A stretch of DNA of 64,000 bases from Niveibacterium sp. SC-1 (GTDB lineage Bacteria; Pseudomonadota; Gammaproteobacteria; Burkholderiales; Rhodocyclaceae), in assembly GCF_038235435.1 (NCBI RefSeq), contig NZ_CP151275.1:1-64000 (forward strand). Direction: 5' to 3'. Positions within the stretch are counted from its first letter, which is position 1. Each line of letters opens with the position of its first letter. Position numbers and translations under genes: made by a program. Of this stretch, positions 51,888 to 60,794 are shown piece after piece. Below the pieces are notes generated by a model. It had not been told where the DNA came from. It worked only from the letters and a program-made list of their open reading frames with translations, and searched no databases.

Positions 51888-52116
51888 GGTGTGTCCCCTC
51901 TGTTGTTGGTCGATGCCTTTATGCATGCATCGTTTTTTCAGCGTAGTCAGAGGGTTCGCCACGTACTGATACTGCCCGGACGATTGTTTGTACTTTATTG
52001 CGTGGATTGCCCCGGCCACGCCTGGCGCGCTGCGAGAGCGTATCGGCACAGCCCAAGCCCAAGCCGGGTCTGCCGGCGCAGCTGTCCATCCGGGGCGACG
52101 CCGCACGACATCCTCC

Positions 52117-52145
52117 TTGACAGCACCGGCGGCCTTTACTAACTT
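52117..52145 (+). promoter_or_regulatory. Sigma-70 promoter of the ArsR/SRPBCC operon
   Basis: TTGACA (52117-52122), 17-base spacer, TAACTT (52140-52145). The start codon is only 36 bases beyond the -10 box. Confidence 0.55.
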
Positions 52146-52172
52146 ACCAACTGGTTAAGTAACCAAATGGTT
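52142..52172. promoter_or_regulatory. Two adjacent ArsR-type operators
   Basis: ACTTACCAACTGGTTAAGT (52142-52160, near-perfect palindrome) is followed at once by AACCAAATGGTT (52161-52172). Both share ACCAA..TGGT half-sites. They cover the -10 box and transcription start of the ArsR gene, so self-repression is likely. Confidence 0.65.
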
Positions 52173-52180
52173 TCACAAGA

Positions 52181-52519
52181 ATGTCATACGACCGATTGAG
52201 TGCCACCTTCTCGGCCCTGGCCGATCCGACGCGCCGCGCCATCCTCGCGCGGCTGGCGTCGGGCGAGGTGTCGGTGGGCGAACTGGCCGAACCTTTCGAC
52301 ATGAGCCTGCCGGCCGTCACCAAGCACCTCAAGGTGCTCGAACGCGCCGGACTCATCTCGCGCGGCCGCCAGGCGCAGCGCCGGCCCTGCAAGCTGGAGG
52401 CCCAGGCCCTGCACGAGGCGTCCGACTGGATCGCCCAGTACCGCGCCTTCTGGGAGCAGAGGCTCGATCGGCTCGAGGACTATCTCCGCGAACTCCAGGC
52501 AAAGGAACAGCCCAAATGA
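52181..52519 (+). CDS. ArsR-family transcriptional regulator
   Basis: 112 residues. Winged helix: TFSALADPTRRAILARLASG, 'VSVGELAEPFDMSLPAVTKH', LKVLERAGLISRGRQAQRRP. No metal-site cysteines. The C-terminal helix (YRAFWEQRLDRLEDYLRELQ) is the dimerisation helix common in regulators paired with SRPBCC genes. There is no Shine-Dalgarno and a very short leader. Its stop overlaps the next ATG (ATGA). Confidence 0.9.
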   Translation: MSYDRLSATFSALADPTRRAILARLASGEVSVGELAEPFDMSLPAVTKHLKVLERAGLISRGRQAQRRPCKLEAQALHEASDWIAQYRAFWEQRLDRLEDYLRELQAKEQPK

Positions 52520-53043
52520 ACGCTAATGCATCCGGCAAGGCCTTCAACCATACCCGCGTCTTCGACGCCCCCCGTGCCCTGGTCTGGCAGGCCTTCACCG
52601 AGCCCGAGCGGCTCGCACTCTGGTGGGGACCCGCAGGCTTCGAGATGTTGCAGGCGACCGTCGACCTGCGTCCCGGCGGGCTCTTCCACTACGGTATGCG
52701 TGGACCTGATGGCTCGGTGATGTGGGGCCGCTTCCTCTATCGCGAGATCCAGCCGCCGGAACTGCTGACCTACGTGCTGTCCTTCTCCGACGAGGCCGGC
52801 GGCATCACCCGCCATCCCGGTCACCAGGGCTGGCCGCTGGAGATGCTGTCGACCATCCGCTTCATCGACGAGGGCACGCGCACCCGGCTGGAAATGTTGG
52901 CCGTGCCACTCAACGCAAGCGAGTCGGAACGTGCGGTCTTCGAGGAGAACTTCGAGGGTATGAACCAGGGCTTCTCCGGCACCTGGAGCCAGCTCGACGC
53001 TTACCTGCAACTCCTGGTGGATCGCGGCGAGCTCGCGCGCTGA
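52516..53043 (+). CDS. SRPBCC (AHSA1-type) protein
   Basis: 175 residues. 'FNHTRVFDAPRALVWQAFTE', PERLALWWGPAGFEMLQATV, DLRPGGLFHYGMRGPDG and the C-terminal helix 'MNQGFSGTWSQLDAYLQLLV' are typical of AHSA1-like ligand-binding proteins. Translationally coupled to the ArsR gene. Ligand unknown. It is similar in layout to the protein at 54270 (WWGPAGF in both). Confidence 0.9.
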   Translation: MNANASGKAFNHTRVFDAPRALVWQAFTEPERLALWWGPAGFEMLQATVDLRPGGLFHYGMRGPDGSVMWGRFLYREIQPPELLTYVLSFSDEAGGITRHPGHQGWPLEMLSTIRFIDEGTRTRLEMLAVPLNASESERAVFEENFEGMNQGFSGTWSQLDAYLQLLVDRGELAR

Positions 53044-53091
53044 GCCAGCGCCCCGCCACCATCGCAGATCCGCCGAAGGAAGGAATCCCCC

Positions 53092-53688
53092 ATGCACATT
53101 CGCATGCACAACCCCTGGCTGGGCCTTGGCGCCGCGCTGCTGTGCGCGCTGGCCGGCAGCGCAGCCCAGGCGAGCGAAGTCACCTACCTGATCGACCCGA
53201 CCCACAGCTATCCGAGCTTCGAGGCGGACCACATGGGCATCTCGGTCTGGCGCGGCAAGTTCAACAAGAGCGGCGGCCAGATCACGCTCGACAAGGCCGC
53301 CGGCACCGGCAAGGTTGAAGTCACCGTGGACATGAACAGCGCGGACTTCGGCCTGGAACTCATGAACGAGGCCGCCCGCGCCGACAGTCTTTTCGATACG
53401 GCGAAATTCCCGCAGGCGGTGTATCGCGGCACACTGGCGGGTTTCAAGGACGGTGCGCCCACGCGCGTGGACGGCGAGCTCGAGCTGCATGGCAGGAAGC
53501 AGCCGCTCACCTTGCAGATCCGCAAGTTCAAGTGCCTGCCGCACCCGATCATCAAGCGTGAACTCTGCGGCGCCGATGCGGCGGCAAGTTTCCAGCGCGA
53601 TGCCTTCGGCATGGACGCGGGCAAGGACTACGGCTTCGACATGACCGTGGACCTGCGCATCCAGGTCGAGGCGATCGCGAAGGAGTAA
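53092..53688 (+). CDS. YceI-family periplasmic lipid-binding protein
   Basis: 198 residues with GGAAGGA before the ATG. Signal peptide 'WLGLGAALLCALAGSAAQAS'. The lipocalin-like YceI barrel starts YLIDPTHSYPSFEADHMGIS and has 'VDMNSADFGLELMNEAARAD', SLFDTAKFPQAVYRGTLAGF. The two cysteines (KFKCLPHP, RELCGADA) may form a disulfide. Family members bind isoprenoid chains in the periplasm. It follows the SRPBCC gene by 48 bases in the same direction. Confidence 0.9.
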   Translation: MHIRMHNPWLGLGAALLCALAGSAAQASEVTYLIDPTHSYPSFEADHMGISVWRGKFNKSGGQITLDKAAGTGKVEVTVDMNSADFGLELMNEAARADSLFDTAKFPQAVYRGTLAGFKDGAPTRVDGELELHGRKQPLTLQIRKFKCLPHPIIKRELCGADAAASFQRDAFGMDAGKDYGFDMTVDLRIQVEAIAKE

Positions 53689-53721
53689 GGGTCCGGAGAA
53701 TGAAGCGATGAAGGAGCTTGC

Positions 53722-54273
53722 ATGCTGATCGCGCTCGTACTGGGTGTGGCCCTGCTGGTCGGCGCCCTGCTGATCCTGGCTGCGCTGCGCCCGGGCTATT
53801 TCGTCGTCCAGCACAGCACCACCATCGAGGCGCCGCCCGACACGGTGTTCGCGCTGATCGACGACTTCCGCGAATGGGCCAGCTGGTCGCCCTGGGAAGG
53901 GCGCGACCCGGCGCTGCGGCGCGAGTTCGGCGGCGCACCGCGCGGCCGCGGCGCGCGCTACGCCTGGACCGGGCGCGGCGGGGCCGGCGTCGGCCGCATG
54001 GAGATCCTCGCCGCGACTTCGGGCAGCGAGGTGCGCATCGCGCTGGAGCTCGACGCGCCGGTGCGCTTCCACAAGCGGGTGGACTTCACCCTGCAACCGC
54101 GCGGCCGTGCGACCCAGGTGACCTGGAGCATGCAAGGCATGACGCCCTTCAAGCTCAAGCTGCTGCGCGTGCTGCACGCTGGCCGCGCCAGCATCGACCA
54201 CGATTTCCAGCGCGGGCTGGCGGCCATGAAGGCGGCGGCCGAATCGCGCTACACGGCTGGAGGGATACGATGA
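53722..54273 (+). CDS. Membrane-anchored SRPBCC (polyketide cyclase-like) protein
   Basis: 183 residues. An N-terminal helix (LIALVLGVALLVGALLILAA) anchors it, followed by 'FVVQHSTTIEAPPDTVFALI', DDFREWASWSPWEGRDPA and 'VTWSMQGMTPFKLKLLRVLH', the pattern of polyketide cyclase/dehydrase-type SRPBCC proteins. It overlaps the next ATG by 4 bases. Ligand unknown. Confidence 0.85.
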   Translation: MLIALVLGVALLVGALLILAALRPGYFVVQHSTTIEAPPDTVFALIDDFREWASWSPWEGRDPALRREFGGAPRGRGARYAWTGRGGAGVGRMEILAATSGSEVRIALELDAPVRFHKRVDFTLQPRGRATQVTWSMQGMTPFKLKLLRVLHAGRASIDHDFQRGLAAMKAAAESRYTAGGIR

Positions 54274-54764
54274 ACCCCAACGCGATGAACCTGGATGGCG
54301 CCCGTCTCTCCGACACCTCGGAGCGGGAGATCCTGATCGAACGCCTGATCGATGCCCCGCGCGAACTCGTCTTCGCCGCCTGGACCGATGCGCAACATAT
54401 CGACCGGTGGTGGGGGCCCGCGGGCTTCACCAACAGCACGCGCCACATGGACGTGCGCGTGGGCGGCGAATGGCGCTACACCATGCACGGCCCGGATGGC
54501 ACCGACTATCCGAGCCTGGTCCGCTACCTCGCGGTGGAGCCGCCTGGGCGACTGCACTACCTGCTCGGCGACGAAGAGATGGAGAACAGCTTCGAAGTCA
54601 CCGTGCTGTTCGAAGACCGCGCGGGTAAGACGCAGCTCTCGATGCGCTCGCTCTTCCCGAGCAAGGCCGCGCGCGACTTCGTAGTCGAGAACTACCGCGC
54701 GATCCAGGGCGGCAACGAGACGATCGACCGGCTGGAAGGCTTTCTCGCGGCGCGCGCGGGCTGA
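54270..54764 (+). CDS. SRPBCC (AHSA1-type) protein
   Basis: 164 residues with GGAGGG before the ATG at 54270. 'LIERLIDAPRELVFAAWTDA', IDRWWGPAGFTNSTRHMDV, GGEWRYTMHGPDGTDYPSLV and the C-terminal helix 'ENYRAIQGGNETIDRLEGFL'. Third SRPBCC protein in this operon-like run; the three share the fold but not close sequence. Confidence 0.9.
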   Translation: MNPNAMNLDGARLSDTSEREILIERLIDAPRELVFAAWTDAQHIDRWWGPAGFTNSTRHMDVRVGGEWRYTMHGPDGTDYPSLVRYLAVEPPGRLHYLLGDEEMENSFEVTVLFEDRAGKTQLSMRSLFPSKAARDFVVENYRAIQGGNETIDRLEGFLAARAG

Positions 54765-54878
54765 AGTGCCCGGCGGTGTTTCTCGCCCTTTACCAATCGC
54801 GGATCGATATCGATGCGGACCCGCCAGGCGCCCGCGTCCGTTGCCGGGCTGTGCCAGGCGTCCAGATGGAGACAAACG

Positions 54879-55541
54879 ATGACACGCGTTCGCGTTGACT
54901 GCTTCACCCTCTCACTCGATGGATACGGAGCCGGGCCGGATCAGGACATCGACAATCCGCTCGGAGTCGGCGGGAAGGAACTGCATCAGTGGCTGCTCCC
55001 GACCCGCACCTTCCAGCGAAGCCTGTTCGGCAAGGAGGGCGGCACGACCGGCGTCGACGACGAGTTTGCCGCCCGCGGCTTCCGCGACGTCGGCGCCTGG
55101 ATTCTCGGCAGGAACATGTTCGGCCCCGTCCGCGGGGAGTGGCCGGACATGAACTGGAAAGGCTGGTGGGGCGACAGCCCGCCGTATCACGTCCCGGTCT
55201 TCGTCCTGACCCACCATGCCCGCCCGTCCATCGAGATGGAGGGCGGCACGACCTTCCACTTCGTCACGGGCGGTATTCACGAGGCGCTGGCGCGCGCACG
55301 CGAAGCCGCTGCCGGGAAGGACGTGCGCATCGGCGGCGGGCCGGCGACCATTCGGCAGTACCTGCGCGAGGGCCTCATCGACGAACTGCACCTTGCGATC
55401 TCGCCGGTCCTGCTCGGCCGCGGCGAACCGCTCTTTGAAGGGCTGGACCTGCGGGCGCTGGGATACGAGTGCGTCGAATCCGTCGCGTCCGAGAAAGCCA
55501 CGCATGTGGTCCTGCGACGCCGGGGGCACACGGGCGCCTGA
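54879..55541 (+). CDS. Dihydrofolate reductase-family (RibD C-terminal-like) protein
   Basis: 220 residues from ATG 54879 (GGAG upstream). 'VRVDCFTLSLDGYGAGPDQD' begins the Rossmann-like DHFR/RibD_C fold; GAWILGRNMFGPVRGEW and the nucleotide-binding loop DVRIGGGPATIRQYLREG follow, then IDELHLAISPVLLGRGEPLF. Proteins of this type are annotated as RibD-like reductases; most have no known substrate. It commonly accompanies ArsR/SRPBCC genes, as here. Confidence 0.85.
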   Translation: MTRVRVDCFTLSLDGYGAGPDQDIDNPLGVGGKELHQWLLPTRTFQRSLFGKEGGTTGVDDEFAARGFRDVGAWILGRNMFGPVRGEWPDMNWKGWWGDSPPYHVPVFVLTHHARPSIEMEGGTTFHFVTGGIHEALARAREAAAGKDVRIGGGPATIRQYLREGLIDELHLAISPVLLGRGEPLFEGLDLRALGYECVESVASEKATHVVLRRRGHTGA

Positions 55542-55610
55542 GTGTCCGCGGGTGTCGGCTTGCCAGCAGGGAACCACGGCGGCTTTTTCCCGCCGCGTGG
55601 GCCCGGAGGA

Positions 55611-56417
55611 TCAGGCGCGCAGTCGCGCGCCGATCATTGCCACATAGTCGCAGGCGGCCTGCTCGGCCGCCGCCTGGCGTCGAGCGGGTGGATTGCCTTC
55701 GCGTAGCGCCCGGTACTGCGCCACGGTTGCCTCCAGGGCGCGCAGGCAATCCGCGGCATCGTGCCGCGCCACGGTTGCGGCCAGCGCGGGCACCGCGTCG
55801 GGCCGGTAGCGCTCGATCTTGCGCACGCCGGTGGGGCGGCGTCCGGCCGCCTGCAGGAGCAGCGGCCCGAGCACTTGCACGCGGATGAAATCGAGGCAGT
55901 CGATCGCCTCGAAGAGTTCGCCGCGGCCGATCTTCGCCGCGCAGTAATGCACCCAGACCCAGAAGCGGTCCTCCATCCATTGCGGATCGGGTGCCGGAAA
56001 GCGTGCGCCGTCGCGCGCGTACGCCTGCGTCAGACGCTCGCCGCGCTGCCACAGGATGCGCGGCTGCTCCACCCGCGGAGCGAGATCCGATTCGGCGACG
56101 AACTTCAGATCCACATGCAGCGGCCCGGCGTAGAGGCAGATGAGCAGCCGCGGCTCGCCCACATGCTCGCCGGTGAAGGCGACCAGGAGTTTGCCCAGCC
56201 GGGCGGCAAGGGCCTGGCGGCCTTCCATCCAGGCCGCGTGGGCCGAGTCTTCGGTGACCACGACCAGGTCCAGGTCGCTGAACTCATCCATCTGGCCAGC
56301 TAGCCCGGAGCCGCCCAGGGCCACGCCGACGAGGCTGGCTTCGGCTTCCAGCCGGGGCACGGCCTGAAGCAGGAAATCGCGATGCGGCGGGGGCATCGCC
56401 GCGGGCAGATTGATCAT
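55611..56417 (-). CDS. Nucleotidyltransferase-fold protein (aminoglycoside adenylyltransferase-like)
   Basis: 268 residues. The active-site signature is GVALGGSGLAGQMDEFSDLD with LVVV following (GS-x-DxD), and a third acidic residue is in LHVDLKFVAESDL. The C-terminal helical part, 'WVHYCAAKIGRGELFEAIDC' onward, resembles oligomerising helices of stand-alone nucleotidyltransferases. It could modify small molecules or act as a toxin-like transferase; no antitoxin gene is adjacent. Single-gene unit. Confidence 0.75.
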   Translation of the reverse strand: MINLPAAMPPPHRDFLLQAVPRLEAEASLVGVALGGSGLAGQMDEFSDLDLVVVTEDSAHAAWMEGRQALAARLGKLLVAFTGEHVGEPRLLICLYAGPLHVDLKFVAESDLAPRVEQPRILWQRGERLTQAYARDGARFPAPDPQWMEDRFWVWVHYCAAKIGRGELFEAIDCLDFIRVQVLGPLLLQAAGRRPTGVRKIERYRPDAVPALAATVARHDAADCLRALEATVAQYRALREGNPPARRQAAAEQAACDYVAMIGARLRA

Positions 56418-56552
56418 GGAGGAGCTTCCGGAAACGCGAGTCTTGCGACTCTAGCTGCTGGCGCCACAGGCGCGACAGGAGCGATCGCCAAAGGACGTGA
56501 AGGGATCGGTTAGCATGAGCTTCCGGAGTCAGCCGAAGCGGGCGTTTTCTCG

Positions 56553-56936
56553 ATGCAAGAGCAGTCCTTCTACGACATCTTCGGTGGCGAGCCCGCCGTG
56601 CGCACCCTGGTGGATCGCTTCTACGACCTGATGGACCTGGAGCCGCATGCGGCGCAGATCCGGGCCCTGCATCCGGAGTCGCTGGAAGGCAGTCGCGAGA
56701 AGCTCTTCGAATTCCTTTCCGGCTGGCTGGGCGGCCCCTCGCTCTACATCGCCAAGCGCGGCCATCCGCGCATGCGGGCGCGCCACCTGCCCTTTGCCAT
56801 CGGCGAGTCCGAGCGCGATGCCTGGCTGCGCTGCATGGACCAGGCGGTGGCGGAGACCCTGCCCGCCGGCCCGGCGCGCGAGGCCTTCCTCAAGGCCTTG
56901 CATGATTTCGCCGACCACATGCGCAACCAGGACTGA
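56553..56936 (+). CDS. Group II truncated haemoglobin
   Basis: 127 residues. FYDIFGGEPAVRTLVDRFYD with the following LMD is the typical opening; the proximal His is in 'GHPRMRARHLPFAIGESERD' (RHLPF), and the E-helix and Trp of group II appear in LSGWLGGPSLYIAKRG and WLRCMDQAV. Such globins detoxify NO or bind oxygen. It starts a run of five rightward genes, 22 bases before the solute-binding protein. Confidence 0.92.
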   Translation: MQEQSFYDIFGGEPAVRTLVDRFYDLMDLEPHAAQIRALHPESLEGSREKLFEFLSGWLGGPSLYIAKRGHPRMRARHLPFAIGESERDAWLRCMDQAVAETLPAGPAREAFLKALHDFADHMRNQD

Positions 56937-56958
56937 GGCACTGCCGCGGAACCGGACC

Positions 56959-57816
56959 ATGAGCCTCCAGACATTGCGCCATGCCGGTCCGCCCGTTTTC
57001 CCCTCAAGCTGCGCGCGCCTGCTCATGGCCGGTGGCGTGCTCCTCGCCTGTGCGGGCGTCCAGGCGGGCGAGGAGTCGCGCGACGGGACAGTCTCGCGCC
57101 TGGCGCGCGTCACGGCCGAGCACGTCCTCAACGTCTGCATCTGGCCGCAGTACTACGGGGTGAGCTTCCGCAATCCCAAGTCCGGCGCGATCACCGGCGT
57201 GGATGTCGACATGGCGCGCGCCTTCGCGGCCGAGCTGGGCGCCGAACTGCGCTTCGTGGATACCAACTTCCTGCGGGTGGACAGCGACCTCAAGGAAGCG
57301 CGCTGCGATGTCGCCATGACCGGGCTCGCGGTCACGCCCGAGCGCGAGGCGCGCATGGATTTCACCCGGCCGCACCTGCGCTCGGACGTGTATGCGGTAA
57401 CCACCCTCAACAGCCGCCGCGTGCGCCGCTGGGAGGACATCGACCGGCCCGGCATCCGCGTTGCCGTGCAGGCCGGCACCTATCACGAGCCGCTGATGCG
57501 CGAACGGCTCAGGCAGGCCGAGCTGGTGGTCATCAACCCGCCGCAAACGCGCGAGGGCGAACTCGAGGCGGGGCGGGTAGATGTGTTCATGTCCGACTAC
57601 CCCTTCACCCGCAAGATGCAGGACAACCACGACTGGGTGCGGGTGATCGCGCCGCCTTCGAGCTATCGGCCGACGAACTACGCCTACGCCGTGCGCCCGG
57701 GCGATCGGGCCTGGCTGCAGCGGGTCGACGCCTTCGTTGCGGCGATCAAGGCCGACGGGCGCCTGCGCGTGGCGGCCAGGCGCTATGGCCTGGAACCCAT
57801 CGTGCTGGAGAAATGA
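56959..57816 (+). CDS. Amino-acid-type periplasmic solute-binding protein
   Basis: 285 residues. Signal peptide near 'CARLLMAGGVLLACAGVQAG'. Type 2 solute-binding fold (SBP_bac_3): LNVCIWPQYYGVSFRNPKSG, ITGVDVDMARAFAAELGAEL, 'DVAMTGLAVTPEREARMDFT', 'AVQAGTYHEPLMRERLRQAE'. No ABC permease or ATPase is nearby; instead a hybrid histidine kinase follows after 24 bases, so it may present a ligand to that sensor or act alone. Ligand unknown. Confidence 0.85.
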   Translation: MSLQTLRHAGPPVFPSSCARLLMAGGVLLACAGVQAGEESRDGTVSRLARVTAEHVLNVCIWPQYYGVSFRNPKSGAITGVDVDMARAFAAELGAELRFVDTNFLRVDSDLKEARCDVAMTGLAVTPEREARMDFTRPHLRSDVYAVTTLNSRRVRRWEDIDRPGIRVAVQAGTYHEPLMRERLRQAELVVINPPQTREGELEAGRVDVFMSDYPFTRKMQDNHDWVRVIAPPSSYRPTNYAYAVRPGDRAWLQRVDAFVAAIKADGRLRVAARRYGLEPIVLEK

Positions 57817-57840
57817 AGCCATGACGCGCGCAGGTGACGC

Positions 57841-60753
57841 TTGATCGGCCGCCGGGCGCTGCAACTGCGGCGGGACTTTCCGCGGGTGCTGCTGGCGGCG
57901 CTGCTCTTCACCGTGGCAGTGGCGGTCTATCACGCGGTGCGCCTGCGCCAAGAGGCGCTGGAGAGCCACCGCACGATGGCCCAGGGCATCGCCCGCGTGG
58001 GCGAGCGCGAACTCACCGTGACCCTGCACATGCTCGACCGCATCCTCGAAACCCGGGCAGAGCAATGGGCGGACGGCGGCTACCTGAATGCCGCGGACTT
58101 CGAGCAGAGATTGCGTGGAGACCTCACCGGCGTCGCCGCGCTGCGTTCGTTTTCCGTGATCGGGGTCGACGGCAACGTGCTCGCCAGCACCCTGCCCGAG
58201 TTCGCCGGCCGGCGTCTCGGCGCGCAGGCGGTCCAGACGCTCAACGGCGGGGCCGAGGGCGCGCAGATGCGGGTCTCCATCCCCTGGGTCGGGCGCGACC
58301 TGGATGACGGTATCCCCGCCGCCGCGAAGATTGATGTCACCCGCACGCCCTTCTTCTTCACCTTGATGCGACGCGGCCAGGCCCCGGGTAGGCGCTTCGT
58401 CATCAGCGCCACCCTCAATCCGGAGTTCTTCTCTTCCTTCTTCGCGACGATGGCCGCGCGCGAGGAGTTCGCGGTGGAGCTCTACCGCTACGACGGCCTG
58501 ATGCTGCTCACGACCGGCAATGACGCGCGTGGACCCGGCTATTCGGCGGCGGGCGAACCGATCTTTGCGCAACTGCTGGCGGATCGCGAGATCGGCGTGC
58601 TGCCCCAGGACGCCTCCAGCGGCGAATCCTGCATCCTGGCCTTCCACGCCTCGCGCAACTATCCGCTGGTGGTGGTCGCGCGCCTGCCGCAGCAAGCCGT
58701 GCTCGCCGACTGGCGCGCCGAGATGAAGCGCCTGGCCGCGGCCGTGAGCTTCGCCTTCGCCTGCCTGCTGCTGCTCGGCTACCTGTGGCATCGCCAGCAG
58801 CGCAGGCGTCGCGAGGAGCAGCTGGCGGCACGCGCCGAGCTGGAGACGGCGGCGCGCGTCTTCGACAGCGCCTACGACGGCATCCTGATCACCGACGCGG
58901 AGCGCCGCATCCTGCGGGTCAATCGCGCCTTCACCAAGATCACCGGCTTCACCGAGGACGAGGTGCGCGGCCGCGCACCTTCGGCCGTCGCGCCGGAGCT
59001 GCACGACGGACCCTTCTACGAACTGATCTGGGATTCGGTGGGCGAGCACGGCGTGTGGGACGGCGAGGTGCTGAGCCGGCGCAAGAACGGCGAGATCTTT
59101 CCGCAGCAGCTCACCGTCTCCGCGGTGCGCGACACCGAGGGGAAGATCTCGAACTACATCGGTCTCTTCTCCGACATCACCGAGCGCAAGCGCGCCGAGG
59201 CCGAACTGCTGCGGGCCAAGGATGTGGCCGAGTCCGCCAACCTCGCCAAGAGCCGCTTCCTCGCGACCATGTCGCACGAAATCCGCACGCCGATGAACGG
59301 CATCCTGGGCATGGCGCAGCTCCTGATGATGCCGGACCTCACCGAGGCCGAGCGCCTGGAGTTCGCCCGCACGGTGCTCAGCTCGGGCGAGACGCTGCTG
59401 GCCCTGCTCAACGACATCCTCGATCTGTCCAAGGTCGAGGCCGGCCGCCTGGAGCTGCAGGAATCGGTCTTCGAGCCCGAGCAGGTGCTGGGCGACACGG
59501 TGCGCCTGTTCTCCGAGGCGGCCCAGCAGAAGCGCCTGAGCCTGAGCCAGACGTGGCATGGCCTGCCCGGGCGGCGCTACCGCGCTGACCCGGTACGTTT
59601 GCGCCAGATGCTCTCCAACCTGGTGAGCAACGCACTCAAGTTCACCGAACACGGCGAGGTGTGCATCGACGCGGAGGAAATCCCCGGCCCGGGGAATCGC
59701 GTGACCCTGCGTTTCAGCATCCAGGACACCGGCATCGGCATCGCCACCGACGCGCAGTCGCGCCTCTTCCAGCCTTTCACCCAGCTCGACAGTTCGACCA
59801 CCCGCGCCGCGGGCGGCACGGGTCTGGGGCTGTCCATCGTGCGCAACCTCGCCCAGCTCATGGGCGGCGAAGCCGGCGTGCAGAGCGTGCCGGGCCGCGG
59901 CTCGCGCTTCTGGTTCACGCTCCAGGCCCAGGTGCTGGCCGAAGGCGAAGACGCACAGGTCGCCACGCGCGAGATGGACAGTGCCGTCGTGTCGGCGAGC
60001 CGTCCGCGCCTGCGCGGCCGCGTCCTGGTGGTGGAGGACAACCTGACCAACCGGCATGTGGTGCAGGCCATGCTCAATCGCCTGGGCGTCGAATCCGAGA
60101 GCGCGGAGAACGGCGCCCTGGCGCTCGACCTGCTGACCCACGGCACGCCGCCCGCGATGGTGTTGATGGATTGCCGCATGCCGGTCATGGACGGGCTGGT
60201 GGCAACGGTGAAGCTGCGCGAGTGGGAGCGCGAGAACCAGCGCCCGCACTTGCCGGTGGTGGCACTGACCGCCAACGCCTTTCCCGAAGATCGCGACGAC
60301 TGCCTGCGTGCCGGCATGGACGACTTCCTCGCCAAGCCGGTCAGCCTGGGCGACCTGCGTGCTGCGTTGCAGCGCTGGCTGGGGCCGGTGGCGGTCGTGC
60401 CGGGTGCCGACCTGGCGGAGACCTTCGCCCGCGCGAGCCTGATTACCCGTAACGACGGCGATCCGGAGCTCGCGAAGATCGCGGCGCAGGCCTACATGGA
60501 GGACAGCGCATTCCTGCTCGACGCCGCCTGCCGCGGCGTCGAGACTGCGCAGACGGAAACCGCGCTGCAGCAGCTCACCAACCTCCGGGCCGCCGCCGGA
60601 GCGGTCTGTGCGGACGCCCTGGTGGCGAGCTGCAAGCGCATCGAAAGCGAACTCCAATCCGGCGCCCGCGTCGCGGCCGTCGCCCTGCTCGGGACGCTGC
60701 GTCGTCGCGCGGCGGAACTGGAGCTTGCGCTGGCGGACTTCCTCGCACGCTGA
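57841..60753 (+). CDS. Hybrid sensor histidine kinase with Cache, PAS, receiver and degenerate HPt domains
   Basis: 970 residues from a TTG at 57841 (AGGTGA upstream); no ATG or GTG in frame fits. Order: helix 1 near 15-30, periplasmic Cache-like region 40-290, helix 2 near 298-316, PAS about 335-445 (VFDSAYDGILITDAERRILR), HisKA with His479 (MSHEIRTPMNGILGM), HATPase (SNLVSNALKFTEHGE, GTGLGLSIVRNLAQLMGG), receiver with Asp777 (MVLMDCRMPVMDG), and a C-terminal HPt-like helix bundle from about 880. In the HPt the phospho-His position appears to be Thr913 (QLTNLRAAAGAV instead of HxLKGxAG). Output partner unknown. Confidence 0.9.
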   Translation: MIGRRALQLRRDFPRVLLAALLFTVAVAVYHAVRLRQEALESHRTMAQGIARVGERELTVTLHMLDRILETRAEQWADGGYLNAADFEQRLRGDLTGVAALRSFSVIGVDGNVLASTLPEFAGRRLGAQAVQTLNGGAEGAQMRVSIPWVGRDLDDGIPAAAKIDVTRTPFFFTLMRRGQAPGRRFVISATLNPEFFSSFFATMAAREEFAVELYRYDGLMLLTTGNDARGPGYSAAGEPIFAQLLADREIGVLPQDASSGESCILAFHASRNYPLVVVARLPQQAVLADWRAEMKRLAAAVSFAFACLLLLGYLWHRQQRRRREEQLAARAELETAARVFDSAYDGILITDAERRILRVNRAFTKITGFTEDEVRGRAPSAVAPELHDGPFYELIWDSVGEHGVWDGEVLSRRKNGEIFPQQLTVSAVRDTEGKISNYIGLFSDITERKRAEAELLRAKDVAESANLAKSRFLATMSHEIRTPMNGILGMAQLLMMPDLTEAERLEFARTVLSSGETLLALLNDILDLSKVEAGRLELQESVFEPEQVLGDTVRLFSEAAQQKRLSLSQTWHGLPGRRYRADPVRLRQMLSNLVSNALKFTEHGEVCIDAEEIPGPGNRVTLRFSIQDTGIGIATDAQSRLFQPFTQLDSSTTRAAGGTGLGLSIVRNLAQLMGGEAGVQSVPGRGSRFWFTLQAQVLAEGEDAQVATREMDSAVVSASRPRLRGRVLVVEDNLTNRHVVQAMLNRLGVESESAENGALALDLLTHGTPPAMVLMDCRMPVMDGLVATVKLREWERENQRPHLPVVALTANAFPEDRDDCLRAGMDDFLAKPVSLGDLRAALQRWLGPVAVVPGADLAETFARASLITRNDGDPELAKIAAQAYMEDSAFLLDAACRGVETAQTETALQQLTNLRAAAGAVCADALVASCKRIESELQSGARVAAVALLGTLRRRAAELELALADFLAR

Positions 60754-60794
60754 AAACGCAGCGTCTGTGGCGCCCGCCCTCAGCGGAGACGCGC

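Larger units (their letters stand above)
51888..52180. other. Control region between the polyol operon and the ArsR gene
   Basis: 293 bases. The right part holds the ArsR promoter and operators. The left part should hold the polyol promoter; I see a 10-base palindrome ATGCATGCAT at 51921-51930 about 34 bases from the start codon, but no clear -35/-10 pair and no certain AraC repeats. Confidence 0.45.

Noticed and set aside
57004..60657. Very long open frame on the minus strand (over 1200 codons)
   Set aside because: It is the shadow of the hybrid kinase and binding-protein genes in GC-rich DNA: its translation is His/Arg/Ala/Gly-rich with no domain, while the plus strand encodes complete families.
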